41,895 bases of DNA from NCBI GenBank assembly GCA_002840275.1, contig PHAB01000031.1, forward strand, positions 1-41,895. Direction: 5' to 3'. The position numbers and the translations under genes were made by a program. Origin of the DNA: Firmicutes bacterium HGW-Firmicutes-14. Its GTDB lineage: Bacteria; Bacillota; Thermincolia; Thermincolales; UBA2595. The notes under the pieces were generated by a model, which saw nothing but the letters and a program-made list of their open reading frames with translations, searched no databases and had not been told where the DNA came from. Below, one piece after another: positions 16,424 through 23,875 of the stretch. Position 1 is the first letter of the stretch. Each line of letters begins with the position of its first letter.

Positions 16424-16606
16424 TTGGCCGAGTACAAGGTAGTCGAGGTCACCCAGTTTTTTGCCGGGATTGATTCCGCGGAGTTGGAACCTGAAAGACT
16501 GAGTTCCAGTCTCAGGGAATTTTGCCCGGCGGGATGGGAAATCGTTTCTACCAGGCTGATGGCGGACCAGGACACCCGGAGAGCGCTGGTGGTCCTGTCG
16601 AGGTAA
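16424..16606 (+). CDS. DUF4177-like small protein
   Basis: A 60-residue protein starting MAEYKVVEVTQFF and containing FCPAGWEIVS, the tryptophan-centred motif of DUF4177-type proteins (YKVVEV ... GWELVS). AAAGGAG ends 8 bases before the TTG at 16424; a GTG at 16415 overlaps the RBS and is unlikely. Function unknown. It stands alone between a long leader and a repeat-containing region. Confidence 0.7.
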   Translation: MAEYKVVEVTQFFAGIDSAELEPERLSSSLREFCPAGWEIVSTRLMADQDTRRALVVLSR

Positions 16607-16724
16607 ACTACCGTTACTGTTACTCCAGGCTTGATTATCATCAACACTCCTGAAACATTTTTTGTTTATAAGTACCAGGTTTTTTGCCAGGGTAAATACT
16701 ACTCAGACGGCTCCGACTTGGGAA

Positions 16725-16800
16725 AACTGAATATCAGCGTCAAATAACTGAATGTATCAGCAGCAGACAACTGAATATCAGGAATTTGCCAACTGAATAA
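16725..16800. repeat. Four degenerate AACTGAAT(A/G)TATCAG-type direct repeats
   Basis: AACTGAATATCAG occurs at 16725 and 16769, AACTGAATGTATCAG at 16745, and a shortened AACTGAATAA at 16791, giving spacings of 20, 24 and 22 bases. Such phased repeats may bind a protein. Multiple terminal repeats of this kind are also a mark of IS21-family element ends. Confidence 0.6.
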
Positions 16801-16802
16801 AC

Positions 16803-16836
16803 AAAAAACCAAAGAGCACTGCCTCTTTGGTTTTTT
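16803..16836. terminator. Strong, near-symmetric terminator
   Basis: AAAAACCAAAGAG and CTCTTTGGTTTTTT form a hairpin with a short loop, flanked by A- and T-runs, so it can stop RNA from both sides. Confidence 0.8.
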
Positions 16837-16906
16837 ATCCGATAGCTTAGCGCCAGATGGAGTCCAAACTCCACCTGACGCCAAGAACTCTGTTGATGAA
16901 TTGACA

Positions 16907-16930
16907 AAGGTTGGGCTAATGCCCAACCTT
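16907..16930. terminator. Terminator after the subtilase gene
   Basis: AAGGTTGGGC-TAAT-GCCCAACCTT is a perfect hairpin with flanking T-rich sequence (TTTTGTTT on the right). It lies 20 bases past the stop of the minus-strand subtilase gene. Confidence 0.75.
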
Positions 16931-16949
16931 TTGTTTGACGAATTTCAGG

Positions 16950-19370
16950 TTATCTCAGGCTGACCAGGGATGCTGCTATATATCCCATGGTCCCGTCAGC
17001 CAGCCTGACTCTCAGCCATCTTCCTTCAGTGGCCAGGACAGTAACCTCTGTGCCCATGGGCACTGCTTTTATGATAGTATAGGAAATACCTGGTCCGGTG
17101 CGGATATTGGCCCAATAAGGTGTAGTCGTGCCTTTCGGATAAGAATTGTTCCCGGGATCCTGGCCGGCTGCCGGTCTTATTTCTATCAGGGAACCGGCGA
17201 TAAATCCTTCTCTTCCGTCTGCCAGTCTGACCTTGTACCAGGTACCGGATTTACCGATAACAGTCAGGTTATCAGCCTGTCTGACCACACTCATGATATT
17301 GTAGGAAGTTGAGGGGCCTGTCCTGACATTGGCCATGTAAACCGTTACCGTCCCGGTTTCTTCCAGGAACCTGAGCAGTGAAGTGGCAATATATCCGCGG
17401 CGGGAATCAGAAAGCCGTACCCGCGACCACCGGCCCTCATTTCCGTACACTGTGAGCACATCACCGGGATATAGTACTGTGATGACAGAGTTGTTTGTCC
17501 CCGGTCCGCTGCGGATGTTTGAACCGGTGACCACCGTGGCTTTTTGTTCGAGAGGTATGGGGCCGGGATCCGGTGTTGGAACGGGATCTGGTGTTGGACC
17601 GGGATTTGGTGCCGGGTCAGGAATTGGCGCTGGATTAGGAATTGGCGCGGGAGGAGGGGATGCCTTCCCTGTATGTTCAATTTTCAGGGTGTAGTTTTTA
17701 CCGGACATTCCACCATTGTAGTTGTATACCCTGACATAGAATGTTCCGGCCTGGGGGACGGTCAATTCTGTTTTTTCCGTAAACCCTGCACCGCCGTTAT
17801 CGGCGATAAGGACGGGTTTGGCAAAGTTTCCCCCAAAGATTTCTATCACACCATCCGCATTTGTACCGGTGGACAGGGAAATCTTAAGAAGGTCTCCCGG
17901 CATGGCGTCAAGCCTGAACCAGTCTGCATCTGACTCGGGATCGAAACTCCCGCTGAAGGTTGTGGCCTTGTTAACAGGGATTACCGTACCCCCTGCAGGG
18001 TCATCATTCACTTCATTACTGTCATTTCCCTTGTAAACGGGACCGGGAGATGCCGGAACTCCCAGTGACCGGCTGAGATTTGCCAGCCCTGAACCATAGA
18101 ATGTGTCAGGACCGCTTGGCCCTATATCCACAGTTCCGGACTTGATTACCTGTTCCACCCGGTCAGGAGCCAGAGAGGGGTCCTGGGCCAGTACAAGGGC
18201 TGCCAGCCCGGATACGAAGGGAGAGGCCATAGATGTCCCGCTCATCATCCCATAATTCCTGGGGAAACCCTCGTTAGCTGACTCCGTATCATAAGTGGGG
18301 AGGGTTGAAATGATACCGGCGCCGGGTGCCGTAACGTCAAGGCCCGGGCCGAAACTGGAAAAGAAGGCCAGGCCGTTGGCCCTGTTGGATGCAGCAACAC
18401 TGATTACCCCGTTAAGGGCAGCGGGATATTCAACCGTTCCCAGTCCTGAATTCCCTGCTGCAGCTACTATAACCACCCCTTTACTGCGGGCATAGGAGAC
18501 AGCATCACGGATTACATACCCCGTTTCCGGACCGCCGAAACTAAGGTTTATAATATCTGCCCCGTTATCAGCTGCCCAGCGGATCCCGTCGGCGATGCCG
18601 GCTTCATCTCCCAGTCCGTTTTTATCAAGGACTTTCACGGGAATAATCGTTGCTTCAGGAGCCACTCCAGTCACTCCCTGGCCGTTGGCCGGTGCCGCAG
18701 CAATACCTGCCACATGGGTACCGTGTCCATTAAGGTCCCTGGGCAGGGGGTCGGTTTCGTAATACGGGTCCCTGACAGGATAATTGGCAGTGTTATGAAA
18801 GGCATTATAACCGTTCACAGATCCATCTGCCTTCCGGTCTATGTTTGGGGCCAGGTCCGGGTGTTTTGTGTCAATACCGGAATCGATAATGGCAATCCTG
18901 ACCCCTTTTCCCCGTGCCCTGTCCCACGCCTCCGGGGCCTGCGAATTATGCAGACTCCACTGTTCTGAATATTTAGGGTCAGAGGGTGTGAAACTGGCCT
19001 TATATACATGGTTGCGCTGGATAAAAGCAACTGCGGGGTTTTTTGCCAGGGTCTGAAGGAGGTATTCTAACTGAGCCGGGTCCAGATGCAGTTTTGTAAT
19101 ACCCAGGTGCTTCAGCTCCTGTTTCCCTTTAAGGCTGAAGCTGCTGAGAACTTTATCGGGAGCAGCTCCCGGTTTGAACCTGACCAGTACTTCTCCGGCC
19201 CTGTCTCTGACCTTGTCTCCGTCCCAGTCCCGGAGCAGGGTTTCCTGTTGCCCGGCGGCAGCGCCCCGGATAGTTTCTGCTGAGACATATACGGGGAAAA
19301 GAATACCGGCGGAGACAAGTATCAGGAAAGCAAAGATGGCACTAAAGTTTCGGGGAAAAAGGCTTTTCAA
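16950..19370 (-). CDS. Secreted S8 subtilisin-like protease with PPC and three SH3 domains
   Basis: About 806 residues, exported and then probably wall-bound. From the TTG at 19370 (after GGAGG) the protein begins with a basic, hydrophobic signal peptide ending near SAE. A propeptide domain (GEVLVRFKPGAAPDKV) precedes the S8 catalytic domain with Asp163 (IIDSGID), His216 (NGHGTHVAG), the oxyanion Asn307 (AAAGNSG) and Ser380 (SGTSMASP). A pre-peptidase C-terminal beta domain (DADWFRLD ... YNGGMSGKNYTLKIEH) follows, then a Pro/Asp/Asn-rich linker of PxP repeats, then three bacterial SH3 repeats, each with RTGPS/RSGPG and RGYIA-type motifs. All catalytic residues are intact. An upstream ATG at 19409 is an alternative start. 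Confidence 0.93.
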   Translation of the reverse strand: MKSLFPRNFSAIFAFLILVSAGILFPVYVSAETIRGAAAGQQETLLRDWDGDKVRDRAGEVLVRFKPGAAPDKVLSSFSLKGKQELKHLGITKLHLDPAQLEYLLQTLAKNPAVAFIQRNHVYKASFTPSDPKYSEQWSLHNSQAPEAWDRARGKGVRIAIIDSGIDTKHPDLAPNIDRKADGSVNGYNAFHNTANYPVRDPYYETDPLPRDLNGHGTHVAGIAAAPANGQGVTGVAPEATIIPVKVLDKNGLGDEAGIADGIRWAADNGADIINLSFGGPETGYVIRDAVSYARSKGVVIVAAAGNSGLGTVEYPAALNGVISVAASNRANGLAFFSSFGPGLDVTAPGAGIISTLPTYDTESANEGFPRNYGMMSGTSMASPFVSGLAALVLAQDPSLAPDRVEQVIKSGTVDIGPSGPDTFYGSGLANLSRSLGVPASPGPVYKGNDSNEVNDDPAGGTVIPVNKATTFSGSFDPESDADWFRLDAMPGDLLKISLSTGTNADGVIEIFGGNFAKPVLIADNGGAGFTEKTELTVPQAGTFYVRVYNYNGGMSGKNYTLKIEHTGKASPPPAPIPNPAPIPDPAPNPGPTPDPVPTPDPGPIPLEQKATVVTGSNIRSGPGTNNSVITVLYPGDVLTVYGNEGRWSRVRLSDSRRGYIATSLLRFLEETGTVTVYMANVRTGPSTSYNIMSVVRQADNLTVIGKSGTWYKVRLADGREGFIAGSLIEIRPAAGQDPGNNSYPKGTTTPYWANIRTGPGISYTIIKAVPMGTEVTVLATEGRWLRVRLADGTMGYIAASLVSLR

Positions 19371-19490
19371 ACCGTAATTCGCCTCCAAACATAAGTAAAT
19401 TTTAACCAATGGTTAGGGATTCTTGTAAAAACAGTATTTCCCTTTATGTAAATAGTGGGTAAAAGTGCAGGCCCTGGAGGGGGGGAACCC

Positions 19491-19955
19491 TCACAGGGCC
19501 TGTTCTTTAACTGCTTTTGCTTTTAAATATATAGTGATCTTCTCTGACACGAGAGCGGCTGTTACCGATAAAGTATACCTGCCTTCTTCTGTTTCGACTG
19601 TCCTGCCTTCAATTATGTTGGCCACGATCAACGGGTCAAGGGAACTGACTTCCTTGCCCTTTAAGTCTTTAAGCATCTTTTTTACTGTTGATTCTAATTC
19701 AATTTTCTCATATTCGTTGTCAAAATTGACATATACATTAATTTCTGTAACGGTTGTGGCTTTTTCCCTGGCAGCCAGTTTTTCTTCCGCATTTTCCAGT
19801 TCCCCGGTCAGGTCTTCTATTTCCGACCGGAGCCTGCGGACCTCCAGTTCGGCGCTGTCAAGGTGGCTGCCGAGTACCAGGCTGAGCCCCGCCGCACCTA
19901 CCAGGGTCCCCAGAATAAAACCCGCGATTACAGCCTTCAACCTGATCACGATCAT
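19491..19955 (-). CDS. Membrane protein with coiled coil, YtrI-like
   Basis: A 154-residue protein with one N-terminal membrane segment (VIAGFILGTLVGAAGLSLVLG), a coiled coil of heptads at about residues 35-65 (LEVRRLRSEIEDLTGELENA), and a soluble C-terminal domain. Size, topology and its place directly behind a ytrH-like gene match YtrI, a sporulation membrane protein of Bacillus. Direct sequence similarity is not obvious by eye, so the name is by context. Its ATG overlaps the ytrH stop by four bases (ATGA). Confidence 0.6.
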   Translation of the reverse strand: MIVIRLKAVIAGFILGTLVGAAGLSLVLGSHLDSAELEVRRLRSEIEDLTGELENAEEKLAAREKATTVTEINVYVNFDNEYEKIELESTVKKMLKDLKGKEVSSLDPLIVANIIEGRTVETEEGRYTLSVTAALVSEKITIYLKAKAVKEQAL

Positions 19956-20278
19956 CTCTTACCTCCGGCAACGGTTAAGACCAGCATATAACCTAAATGG
20001 GCCCCGGCAAAGGCGCTGAAGAGAAAAGCCAGCTGTTTCGCCACGGTTGAAACCTGTCCTTCCAGGAGTCCTGATTCCAGGGCCTGTAGAGACGTAAAGG
20101 TTCCCCCTATAGCTGCCACGGCAGCCCAGATTTTCAGGTCCTGGGCAAGGTTCTGCATGGTTCTGAAAGGTCCCTGCCCGGTAAGAACGGCTGATATTGA
20201 CCCGATCATTGTGCCGCCGACAATCATCCCCAGGGAGGTAAAAAAGATAAACAACAGTTTTGCTGCAAAACGTTCCAT
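19952..20278 (-). CDS. ytrH: YtrH-family sporulation membrane protein
   Basis: A 108-residue protein with three membrane segments and the family features TSLGMIVGGTMIGSISAVLTG and AAIGGTFTSLQALESGLLEG. YtrH is made in the mother cell under sigma-E control in Bacillus and is needed for efficient sporulation; its biochemical role is unknown. The GAGGTGATTTT RBS supports the ATG at 20278. It is followed without a gap by the ytrI-like gene. Presence of this pair argues for an endospore former. Confidence 0.85.
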   Translation of the reverse strand: MERFAAKLLFIFFTSLGMIVGGTMIGSISAVLTGQGPFRTMQNLAQDLKIWAAVAAIGGTFTSLQALESGLLEGQVSTVAKQLAFLFSAFAGAHLGYMLVLTVAGGKR

Positions 20279-20485
20279 AAAATCACCTCAAAAGCCTCGG
20301 GTCTTCCTAGGATATTTATATTTAAACGGCAGGCAAACATTCCAATGAAAAGACGATTAATGTGAAAAGACTCATTTTGGCATTGAGAGAAGGAAATCCC
20401 AAGAATTTGTCTAATTAAATAAATAACATGGGCGCTGTTTTGGACTGCAGGTCAGCGGGAGCAATCCCGGAAAGGGGGGAAGCGG

Positions 20486-20671
20486 GTGTCCAATCTCAGG
20501 AAACTTATTGTAATCCTCGCTGTTATTGTCGGGATGCTGGTCGTCTTTGCCGCCATCAAGACCTTTGAACGGAAAGATGATTCCATGCTTAAGATTTATA
20601 ATGAATATAAGGAAAAGGGCAAGGAATCCCAGTTTACCCCGGAAGATGTCCGTAAAAGTTTTGGCAGGTAA
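20486..20671 (+). CDS. Small single-pass membrane protein
   Basis: A 61-residue protein with one membrane segment (KLIVILAVIVGMLVVFAAI, residues 6-24) followed by a charged soluble tail (KTFERKDDSMLKIYNEYKEK). The GTG at 20486 has a strong AAAGGGGGGA RBS and a clear terminator follows, which together support a real gene. I do not recognise the family. Confidence 0.6.
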   Translation: MSNLRKLIVILAVIVGMLVVFAAIKTFERKDDSMLKIYNEYKEKGKESQFTPEDVRKSFGR

Positions 20672-20674
20672 CAT

Positions 20675-20707
20675 TACCGGACTGACGTGTTGGTCAGCCG
20701 GTTTTTT
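20675..20707 (+). terminator. Rho-independent terminator
   Basis: ACCGGACTGAC and GTCAGCCGGT pair around GTGTTG and are followed by TTTTTT. Confidence 0.85.
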
Positions 20708-20777
20708 CTTCCGGCAGTTAACCGCCGTCTGAACCAGGAATATGTTTCGGGTATATTTTGTAAAATGAAGAGAGAAT

Positions 20778-21449
20778 ATGACTATGGATATGATGAAACT
20801 GCTTGAAATTAACAGCCTGTCATATTTGACGGGAAATTCCAGACGAATAACTGTTTCCGCCGTCCTGGAAGAAGGAGGGGTCCTGAATGTCCGCGGCCCT
20901 TCAGGAGTGGGGAAAACGACATTACTGCGGACCCTGGCCCGGCTGAGGGAACCCCTGGAAGGTACAGTGCTGTTGAAGGGTAAACCATGGACCGGGTATC
21001 CCCCTGTCCAATGGCGGAGAATGGTCCATTATGCGGCCCAGAAACCGGTCGTTTTTGACGGCACCGTAGAGGAAAACCTGAGGAAACCTTTTGAGCTGGC
21101 GGCGGTAAAATCTGACCTGGAATATAACCGGGAGAAGGCTTACCGCCTGATGGAACAGTTGCTGCTGCCGCGGGGTATGGCTGAACAGGACGCCCGCACC
21201 CTGTCCGGGGGGGAATCCTCAAGAATGGGACTTATCAGGGCAGTGATGGTGGACCCGGTAATTCTTCTTCTTGATGAGCCCTTGGCAGCCCTGGACAACA
21301 GGGCGGCGTTGGCTGTGCTTGAGTTTATCTCCGCATGGCTGGGAGAGGTGCCCGGCAGGGGGGTTGTGCTTGTATCCCACGCGGGTGAAACCGGCGGGAT
21401 GCCGCGCCTTACAACAGTTGAACTCGAACCGGTGGAGGAGGGGATTTGA
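20778..21449 (+). CDS. fetA: ABC transporter ATP-binding protein, FetA/YbbL type
   Basis: A 223-residue ABC ATPase: Walker A GPSGVGKTT (residues 40-48), Q-loop AQKPVVFDGT near 98, signature LSGGESSRMG near 143, Walker B VILLLDEPLAALD near 160, and the H-loop VSHAGE. It pairs with the next gene, a UPF0014 permease, as in the E. coli FetAB exporter that lowers cytoplasmic iron under oxidative stress. Stop and start of the two genes overlap in TGATG, so they are coupled. The metal exported here is inferred from the E. coli system. Confidence 0.88.
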   Translation: MTMDMMKLLEINSLSYLTGNSRRITVSAVLEEGGVLNVRGPSGVGKTTLLRTLARLREPLEGTVLLKGKPWTGYPPVQWRRMVHYAAQKPVVFDGTVEENLRKPFELAAVKSDLEYNREKAYRLMEQLLLPRGMAEQDARTLSGGESSRMGLIRAVMVDPVILLLDEPLAALDNRAALAVLEFISAWLGEVPGRGVVLVSHAGETGGMPRLTTVELEPVEEGI

Positions 21450-22258
21450 TGGACAGCGGGATTGTGCCGATATCGGGTTTTCAGCTGGCCCTCAGTGTTT
21501 TTCTGGTTGTCATTGCCGGTGCGGTTTCGGCCCTTTTAAGGCTGGGACTGTTGAAATCCCTGGCCTGGGGGACCGTCAGGACCTTTGTCCAGCTGACCTT
21601 CATCGGATATGTGTTAAAATATGTTTTCAGTGAAAACCGGCTCTGGCTAATATCTCTAATAATAGTACTGATGTGCTTTATTGCCGCCAGGGCTTCGGTC
21701 AGCAGGACCCCCAATGTCCCGCATTACCCGGTTGTACCGGCCTTTTGGTCCCTGCTGGCCAGCACGGTCCTGGTGGGTTTCCTGGTAGTCAGGGTCATCA
21801 TCAGCCCGGAACCCTGGTATTCGGCCAGGATAGTAATCCCCATTTTCGGGATGATCCTGGGGAATTCAATGAACGGAATAGCCCTGTCCCTTGACAGGCT
21901 GTACGGGGAGGCCAAGGCGAGAACAGGGGAGGTGGAAGGGCTCCTGGCTTTCGGCGCCACTCCCTGGGAAGCGATCAGGGGTTGTGTCAGGGAGGCTGTT
22001 AGAGCCGGGATGACTCCAATAATTAATTCCCTCATGGTAGTGGGGGTTGTCAGCCTGCCTGGCATGATGACCGGTCAGATACTGGGAGGGGCTGACCCCC
22101 ATGAAGCGGTCAGGTACCAGATTGTGGTCATGCTGATGATTGCGGCGGCAGTGGCTATCGGGTGCCTGCTTCTGGTGGGCTTTTCTTATAAGAAATTATT
22201 TACACCGGAAGGGGCCCTGAAGGATGAAATATTTCACAGCAGGCGCCAGGGAAGCTGA
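21449..22258 (+). CDS. fetB: UPF0014 permease, FetB/YbbM type metal exporter
   Basis: A 269-residue membrane protein with about seven segments. Conserved family motifs are visible: WGTVRTFVQLTFIGYVL near residue 31, FGMILGNSMNGIALSLDRL near 133, GATPWEAIRGCVREAVRAGMTPIINSLMVVGVVSLPGMMTGQILGG near 170-215. The ATG at 21449 is used because GGAGGAGGGG lies just upstream; the preceding TTG is less likely. Works with FetA as an exporter of iron or a similar metal. The following gene starts about 60 bases downstream. Confidence 0.9.
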   Translation: MDSGIVPISGFQLALSVFLVVIAGAVSALLRLGLLKSLAWGTVRTFVQLTFIGYVLKYVFSENRLWLISLIIVLMCFIAARASVSRTPNVPHYPVVPAFWSLLASTVLVGFLVVRVIISPEPWYSARIVIPIFGMILGNSMNGIALSLDRLYGEAKARTGEVEGLLAFGATPWEAIRGCVREAVRAGMTPIINSLMVVGVVSLPGMMTGQILGGADPHEAVRYQIVVMLMIAAAVAIGCLLLVGFSYKKLFTPEGALKDEIFHSRRQGS

Positions 22259-22319
22259 GTCCTGCCCTGGGGAAGCCGAGCTGGATAAACTGTCCGGACG
22301 GAGAAAGGTGGTGTCATGA

Positions 22320-22700
22320 TTGTACGAGATATCAGCATACGGCCATTTCGATGCAGCCCATTTCCTGCGCGGTTACCGGGGGAAGTGTGCCAATATCCAC
22401 GGGCACCGCTGGAAAGTGGAAATAATCCTGCAGGGATCAGAACTTAACGAACTTGGTATCATGATAGATTTTATGGATGTAAAAAGACTCCTCAAGGAGG
22501 TTACCGGCAGGTTTGACCATAAACTGATCAATGAAGTGCTGCCTTTTGACAGGGTAAATCCCACAGCTGAAAACATGGCCAAAGAAATATTCGGGCTGAT
22601 GGAAGAAGCGCTGAAGGATTTCCTGGGCACAGGGGTGACAATAAGCAGGGTTACGGTATGGGAATCGGAGGCTGCAGCCGCAGCCTATTTCAAAAAGTGA
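22320..22700 (+). CDS. queD: 6-carboxytetrahydropterin synthase QueD
   Basis: A 126-residue enzyme of queuosine/7-deazapurine synthesis that turns dihydroneopterin triphosphate into 6-carboxytetrahydropterin. Zinc ligands His14 (HFDAAHFL), His27 and His29 (NIHGHRW) and the catalytic Cys23 are present, and PTAENMAKEI and VTVWES are typical C-terminal motifs. The TTG at 22320 follows AAAGGTGGTG. Together with queC 33 bases downstream it forms part of the preQ0 pathway; queE and queF are not in the window. Confidence 0.92.
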   Translation: MYEISAYGHFDAAHFLRGYRGKCANIHGHRWKVEIILQGSELNELGIMIDFMDVKRLLKEVTGRFDHKLINEVLPFDRVNPTAENMAKEIFGLMEEALKDFLGTGVTISRVTVWESEAAAAAYFKK

Positions 22701-22733
22701 AAAAACATACGGGATACGGAGGCGGGATGGGAA

Positions 22734-23423
22734 ATGAAAGCCGTAGTACTTTTATCGGGAGGCCTTGATTCGACGGTCTGTATGAGTATTGCCCATAAGG
22801 CGGGATTTGAGCTTTATCCCATAAGTTTTGCGTACGGGCAGAGACACAGCCGTGAGATCAGGTGTGCCGGACAAATCGCCGGTTATTATGGAGTGAAAAG
22901 ACACCTGGTCATCACAACCAATATGGATGCTATCGGGGGCAGCGCCCTGACGGACAATATAGAAATCCCTGACGGGGATGAAACCAGGAAGGATATCCCG
23001 GTCACCTATGTCCCGGCCCGTAACTTAATTTTTCTCAGCTATGCCCTGGGATATGCAGAGGTGCTTGGCGCCGGGAAGATATTCATCGGGGTTAATGCCG
23101 TGGATTATTCAGGTTATCCGGATTGCCGGCCGGAATTCATTGAACGGTTCCAGCAGGTTGCCGATTACTCTACCAGGGCAGCTGCCCAGGATGGGAAGGA
23201 GATAGCGGTGGAAACACCCCTGATTAACCTGACTAAAGCCGGGATAATCAGGCTGGGAATAGAAAACAGGGCCCCGCTGCACCTTACCACCAGCTGTTAC
23301 CGGGGCGCTGAAAAGGCATGCGGTACCTGTGACAGCTGCCTGCTCAGGCTCCGGGGCTTCCGGGAAGCGGGGTATGAAGATCCTGTCCCATATGAAAAGG
23401 ACTGTGCCAAAGGGGGTTTATAA
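22734..23423 (+). CDS. queC: 7-cyano-7-deazaguanine synthase QueC
   Basis: A 229-residue ATP-dependent enzyme that makes preQ0 from 7-carboxy-7-deazaguanine and ammonia. The PP-loop LLSGGLDST is at residues 6-14 and the C-terminal zinc site CYRGAEKACGTCDSC gives four cysteines, as expected. NAVDYSGYPDCRPEF around residue 121 is conserved in the family. It directly abuts the next gene: the TAA at 23421 is followed at once by a GTG start, so the small redox gene is probably cotranscribed and coupled. Confidence 0.95.
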   Translation: MKAVVLLSGGLDSTVCMSIAHKAGFELYPISFAYGQRHSREIRCAGQIAGYYGVKRHLVITTNMDAIGGSALTDNIEIPDGDETRKDIPVTYVPARNLIFLSYALGYAEVLGAGKIFIGVNAVDYSGYPDCRPEFIERFQQVADYSTRAAAQDGKEIAVETPLINLTKAGIIRLGIENRAPLHLTTSCYRGAEKACGTCDSCLLRLRGFREAGYEDPVPYEKDCAKGGL

Positions 23424-23753
23424 GTGTCAGCTCAGATTGAATTGCTTGTTTTCGGGTCACGCATAATTGACAACTGCAGCCGCCGGAGTTGAGGTCCTGT
23501 TCAGTCTCAGGCTGAGACTGTGCGGGTACTTGGTGAGATACTGGAAAGGGATTTCGGGGACCGGGTCACTACCAAACATATCGATGTAGTTGATGACAAT
23601 ATGGATCAGTATCCGGAGGTGGAGGATTACCTCAGGAGAGCGGGAATGCAGCTGCCGCTGCTGGTTATTAACGGAAAGATAATCAGGCCGGGTACCGGGC
23701 TTAATTATAAGGAAATTGTGGAAGAGCTTGAAGCGATGGGCTTTAAGAAATGA
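23424..23753 (+). CDS. Candidate selenoprotein: thioredoxin-fold redox protein with in-frame TGA
   Basis: Read from the GTG at 23424, right after queC and behind AAAGGGGG, the frame encodes IELLVFGSRIIDNCSRRS, then TGA (23490-23492, codon 23), then GPVQSQAETVRVLGEIL and a complete domain ending at 23753: 109 residues if TGA is read. The layout beta-strand, Cys18, residue 23, Gly-Pro, helix, and later LPLLVINGKIIRPG is that of a small thioredoxin/glutaredoxin-like protein, and residue 23 is where a redox Cys or Sec is expected. A hairpin starts a few bases after the TGA. A conventional call would begin at the GTG at 23520, but that codon has no RBS and would discard the active site. The alternative is a nonsense mutation of a Cys codon. 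Confidence 0.7.
23499..23523 (+). promoter_or_regulatory. Candidate bacterial SECIS hairpin
   Basis: CAGTCTC (23502-23508) and GAGACTG (23514-23520) form a perfect stem with loop AGGCT, extended below a T-T mismatch by T-G and G-C pairs. The loop begins 16 bases after the TGA and has a G at its second position, within the usual bacterial SECIS limits. It lies inside the coding sequence as bacterial SECIS elements do. Confidence 0.6.
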
Positions 23754-23771
23754 CCCGGAGTTATTTGGTAC

Positions 23772-23800
23772 TTGATTTTTTCAGGGGGGCAATTTATAAT
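23772..23800 (+). promoter_or_regulatory. Sigma-A type promoter of the OsmC gene
   Basis: TTGATT (23772-23777), a 17-base spacer, and a perfect TATAAT (23795-23800). The start of transcription would fall in or next to the dyad at 23807-23826. Confidence 0.75.
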
Positions 23801-23806
23801 CAAAAG

Positions 23807-23826
23807 TACTACATGATATAGTAGTA
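23807..23826. promoter_or_regulatory. TACTAC-N8-GTAGTA dyad (operator candidate)
   Basis: The half sites TACTAC and GTAGTA are exact inverses and lie 6 bases downstream of the -10 box, the position of a repressor operator. The same half sites occur at the same place in the promoter region before lgt (28983-28999). The regulator is unknown. Confidence 0.5.
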
Positions 23827-23875
23827 TGTCATGAAAGTTTAGTGTTAAAACAATGACAAAGGAGTGTGGTATTTA

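Larger units (their letters stand above)
16607..16949. other. Intergenic region with direct repeats and two terminator hairpins
   Basis: No gene. It holds four short direct repeats (16725-16800) and two hairpins with T-runs, described separately. The repeat block next to strong hairpins looks like the trace of a mobile element end, but no transposase reading frame remains. Confidence 0.5.

Noticed and set aside
17550-17660. CRISPR-like or tandem repeat array
   Set aside because: These are codons of the Pro-rich PxP linker of the subtilase; repeat units are short and degenerate.
19465-20019. Plus-strand open frame of 184 codons
   Set aside because: It is the antisense of the ytrI/ytrH-like genes, which have RBS sites, a coupled start and recognisable domains.
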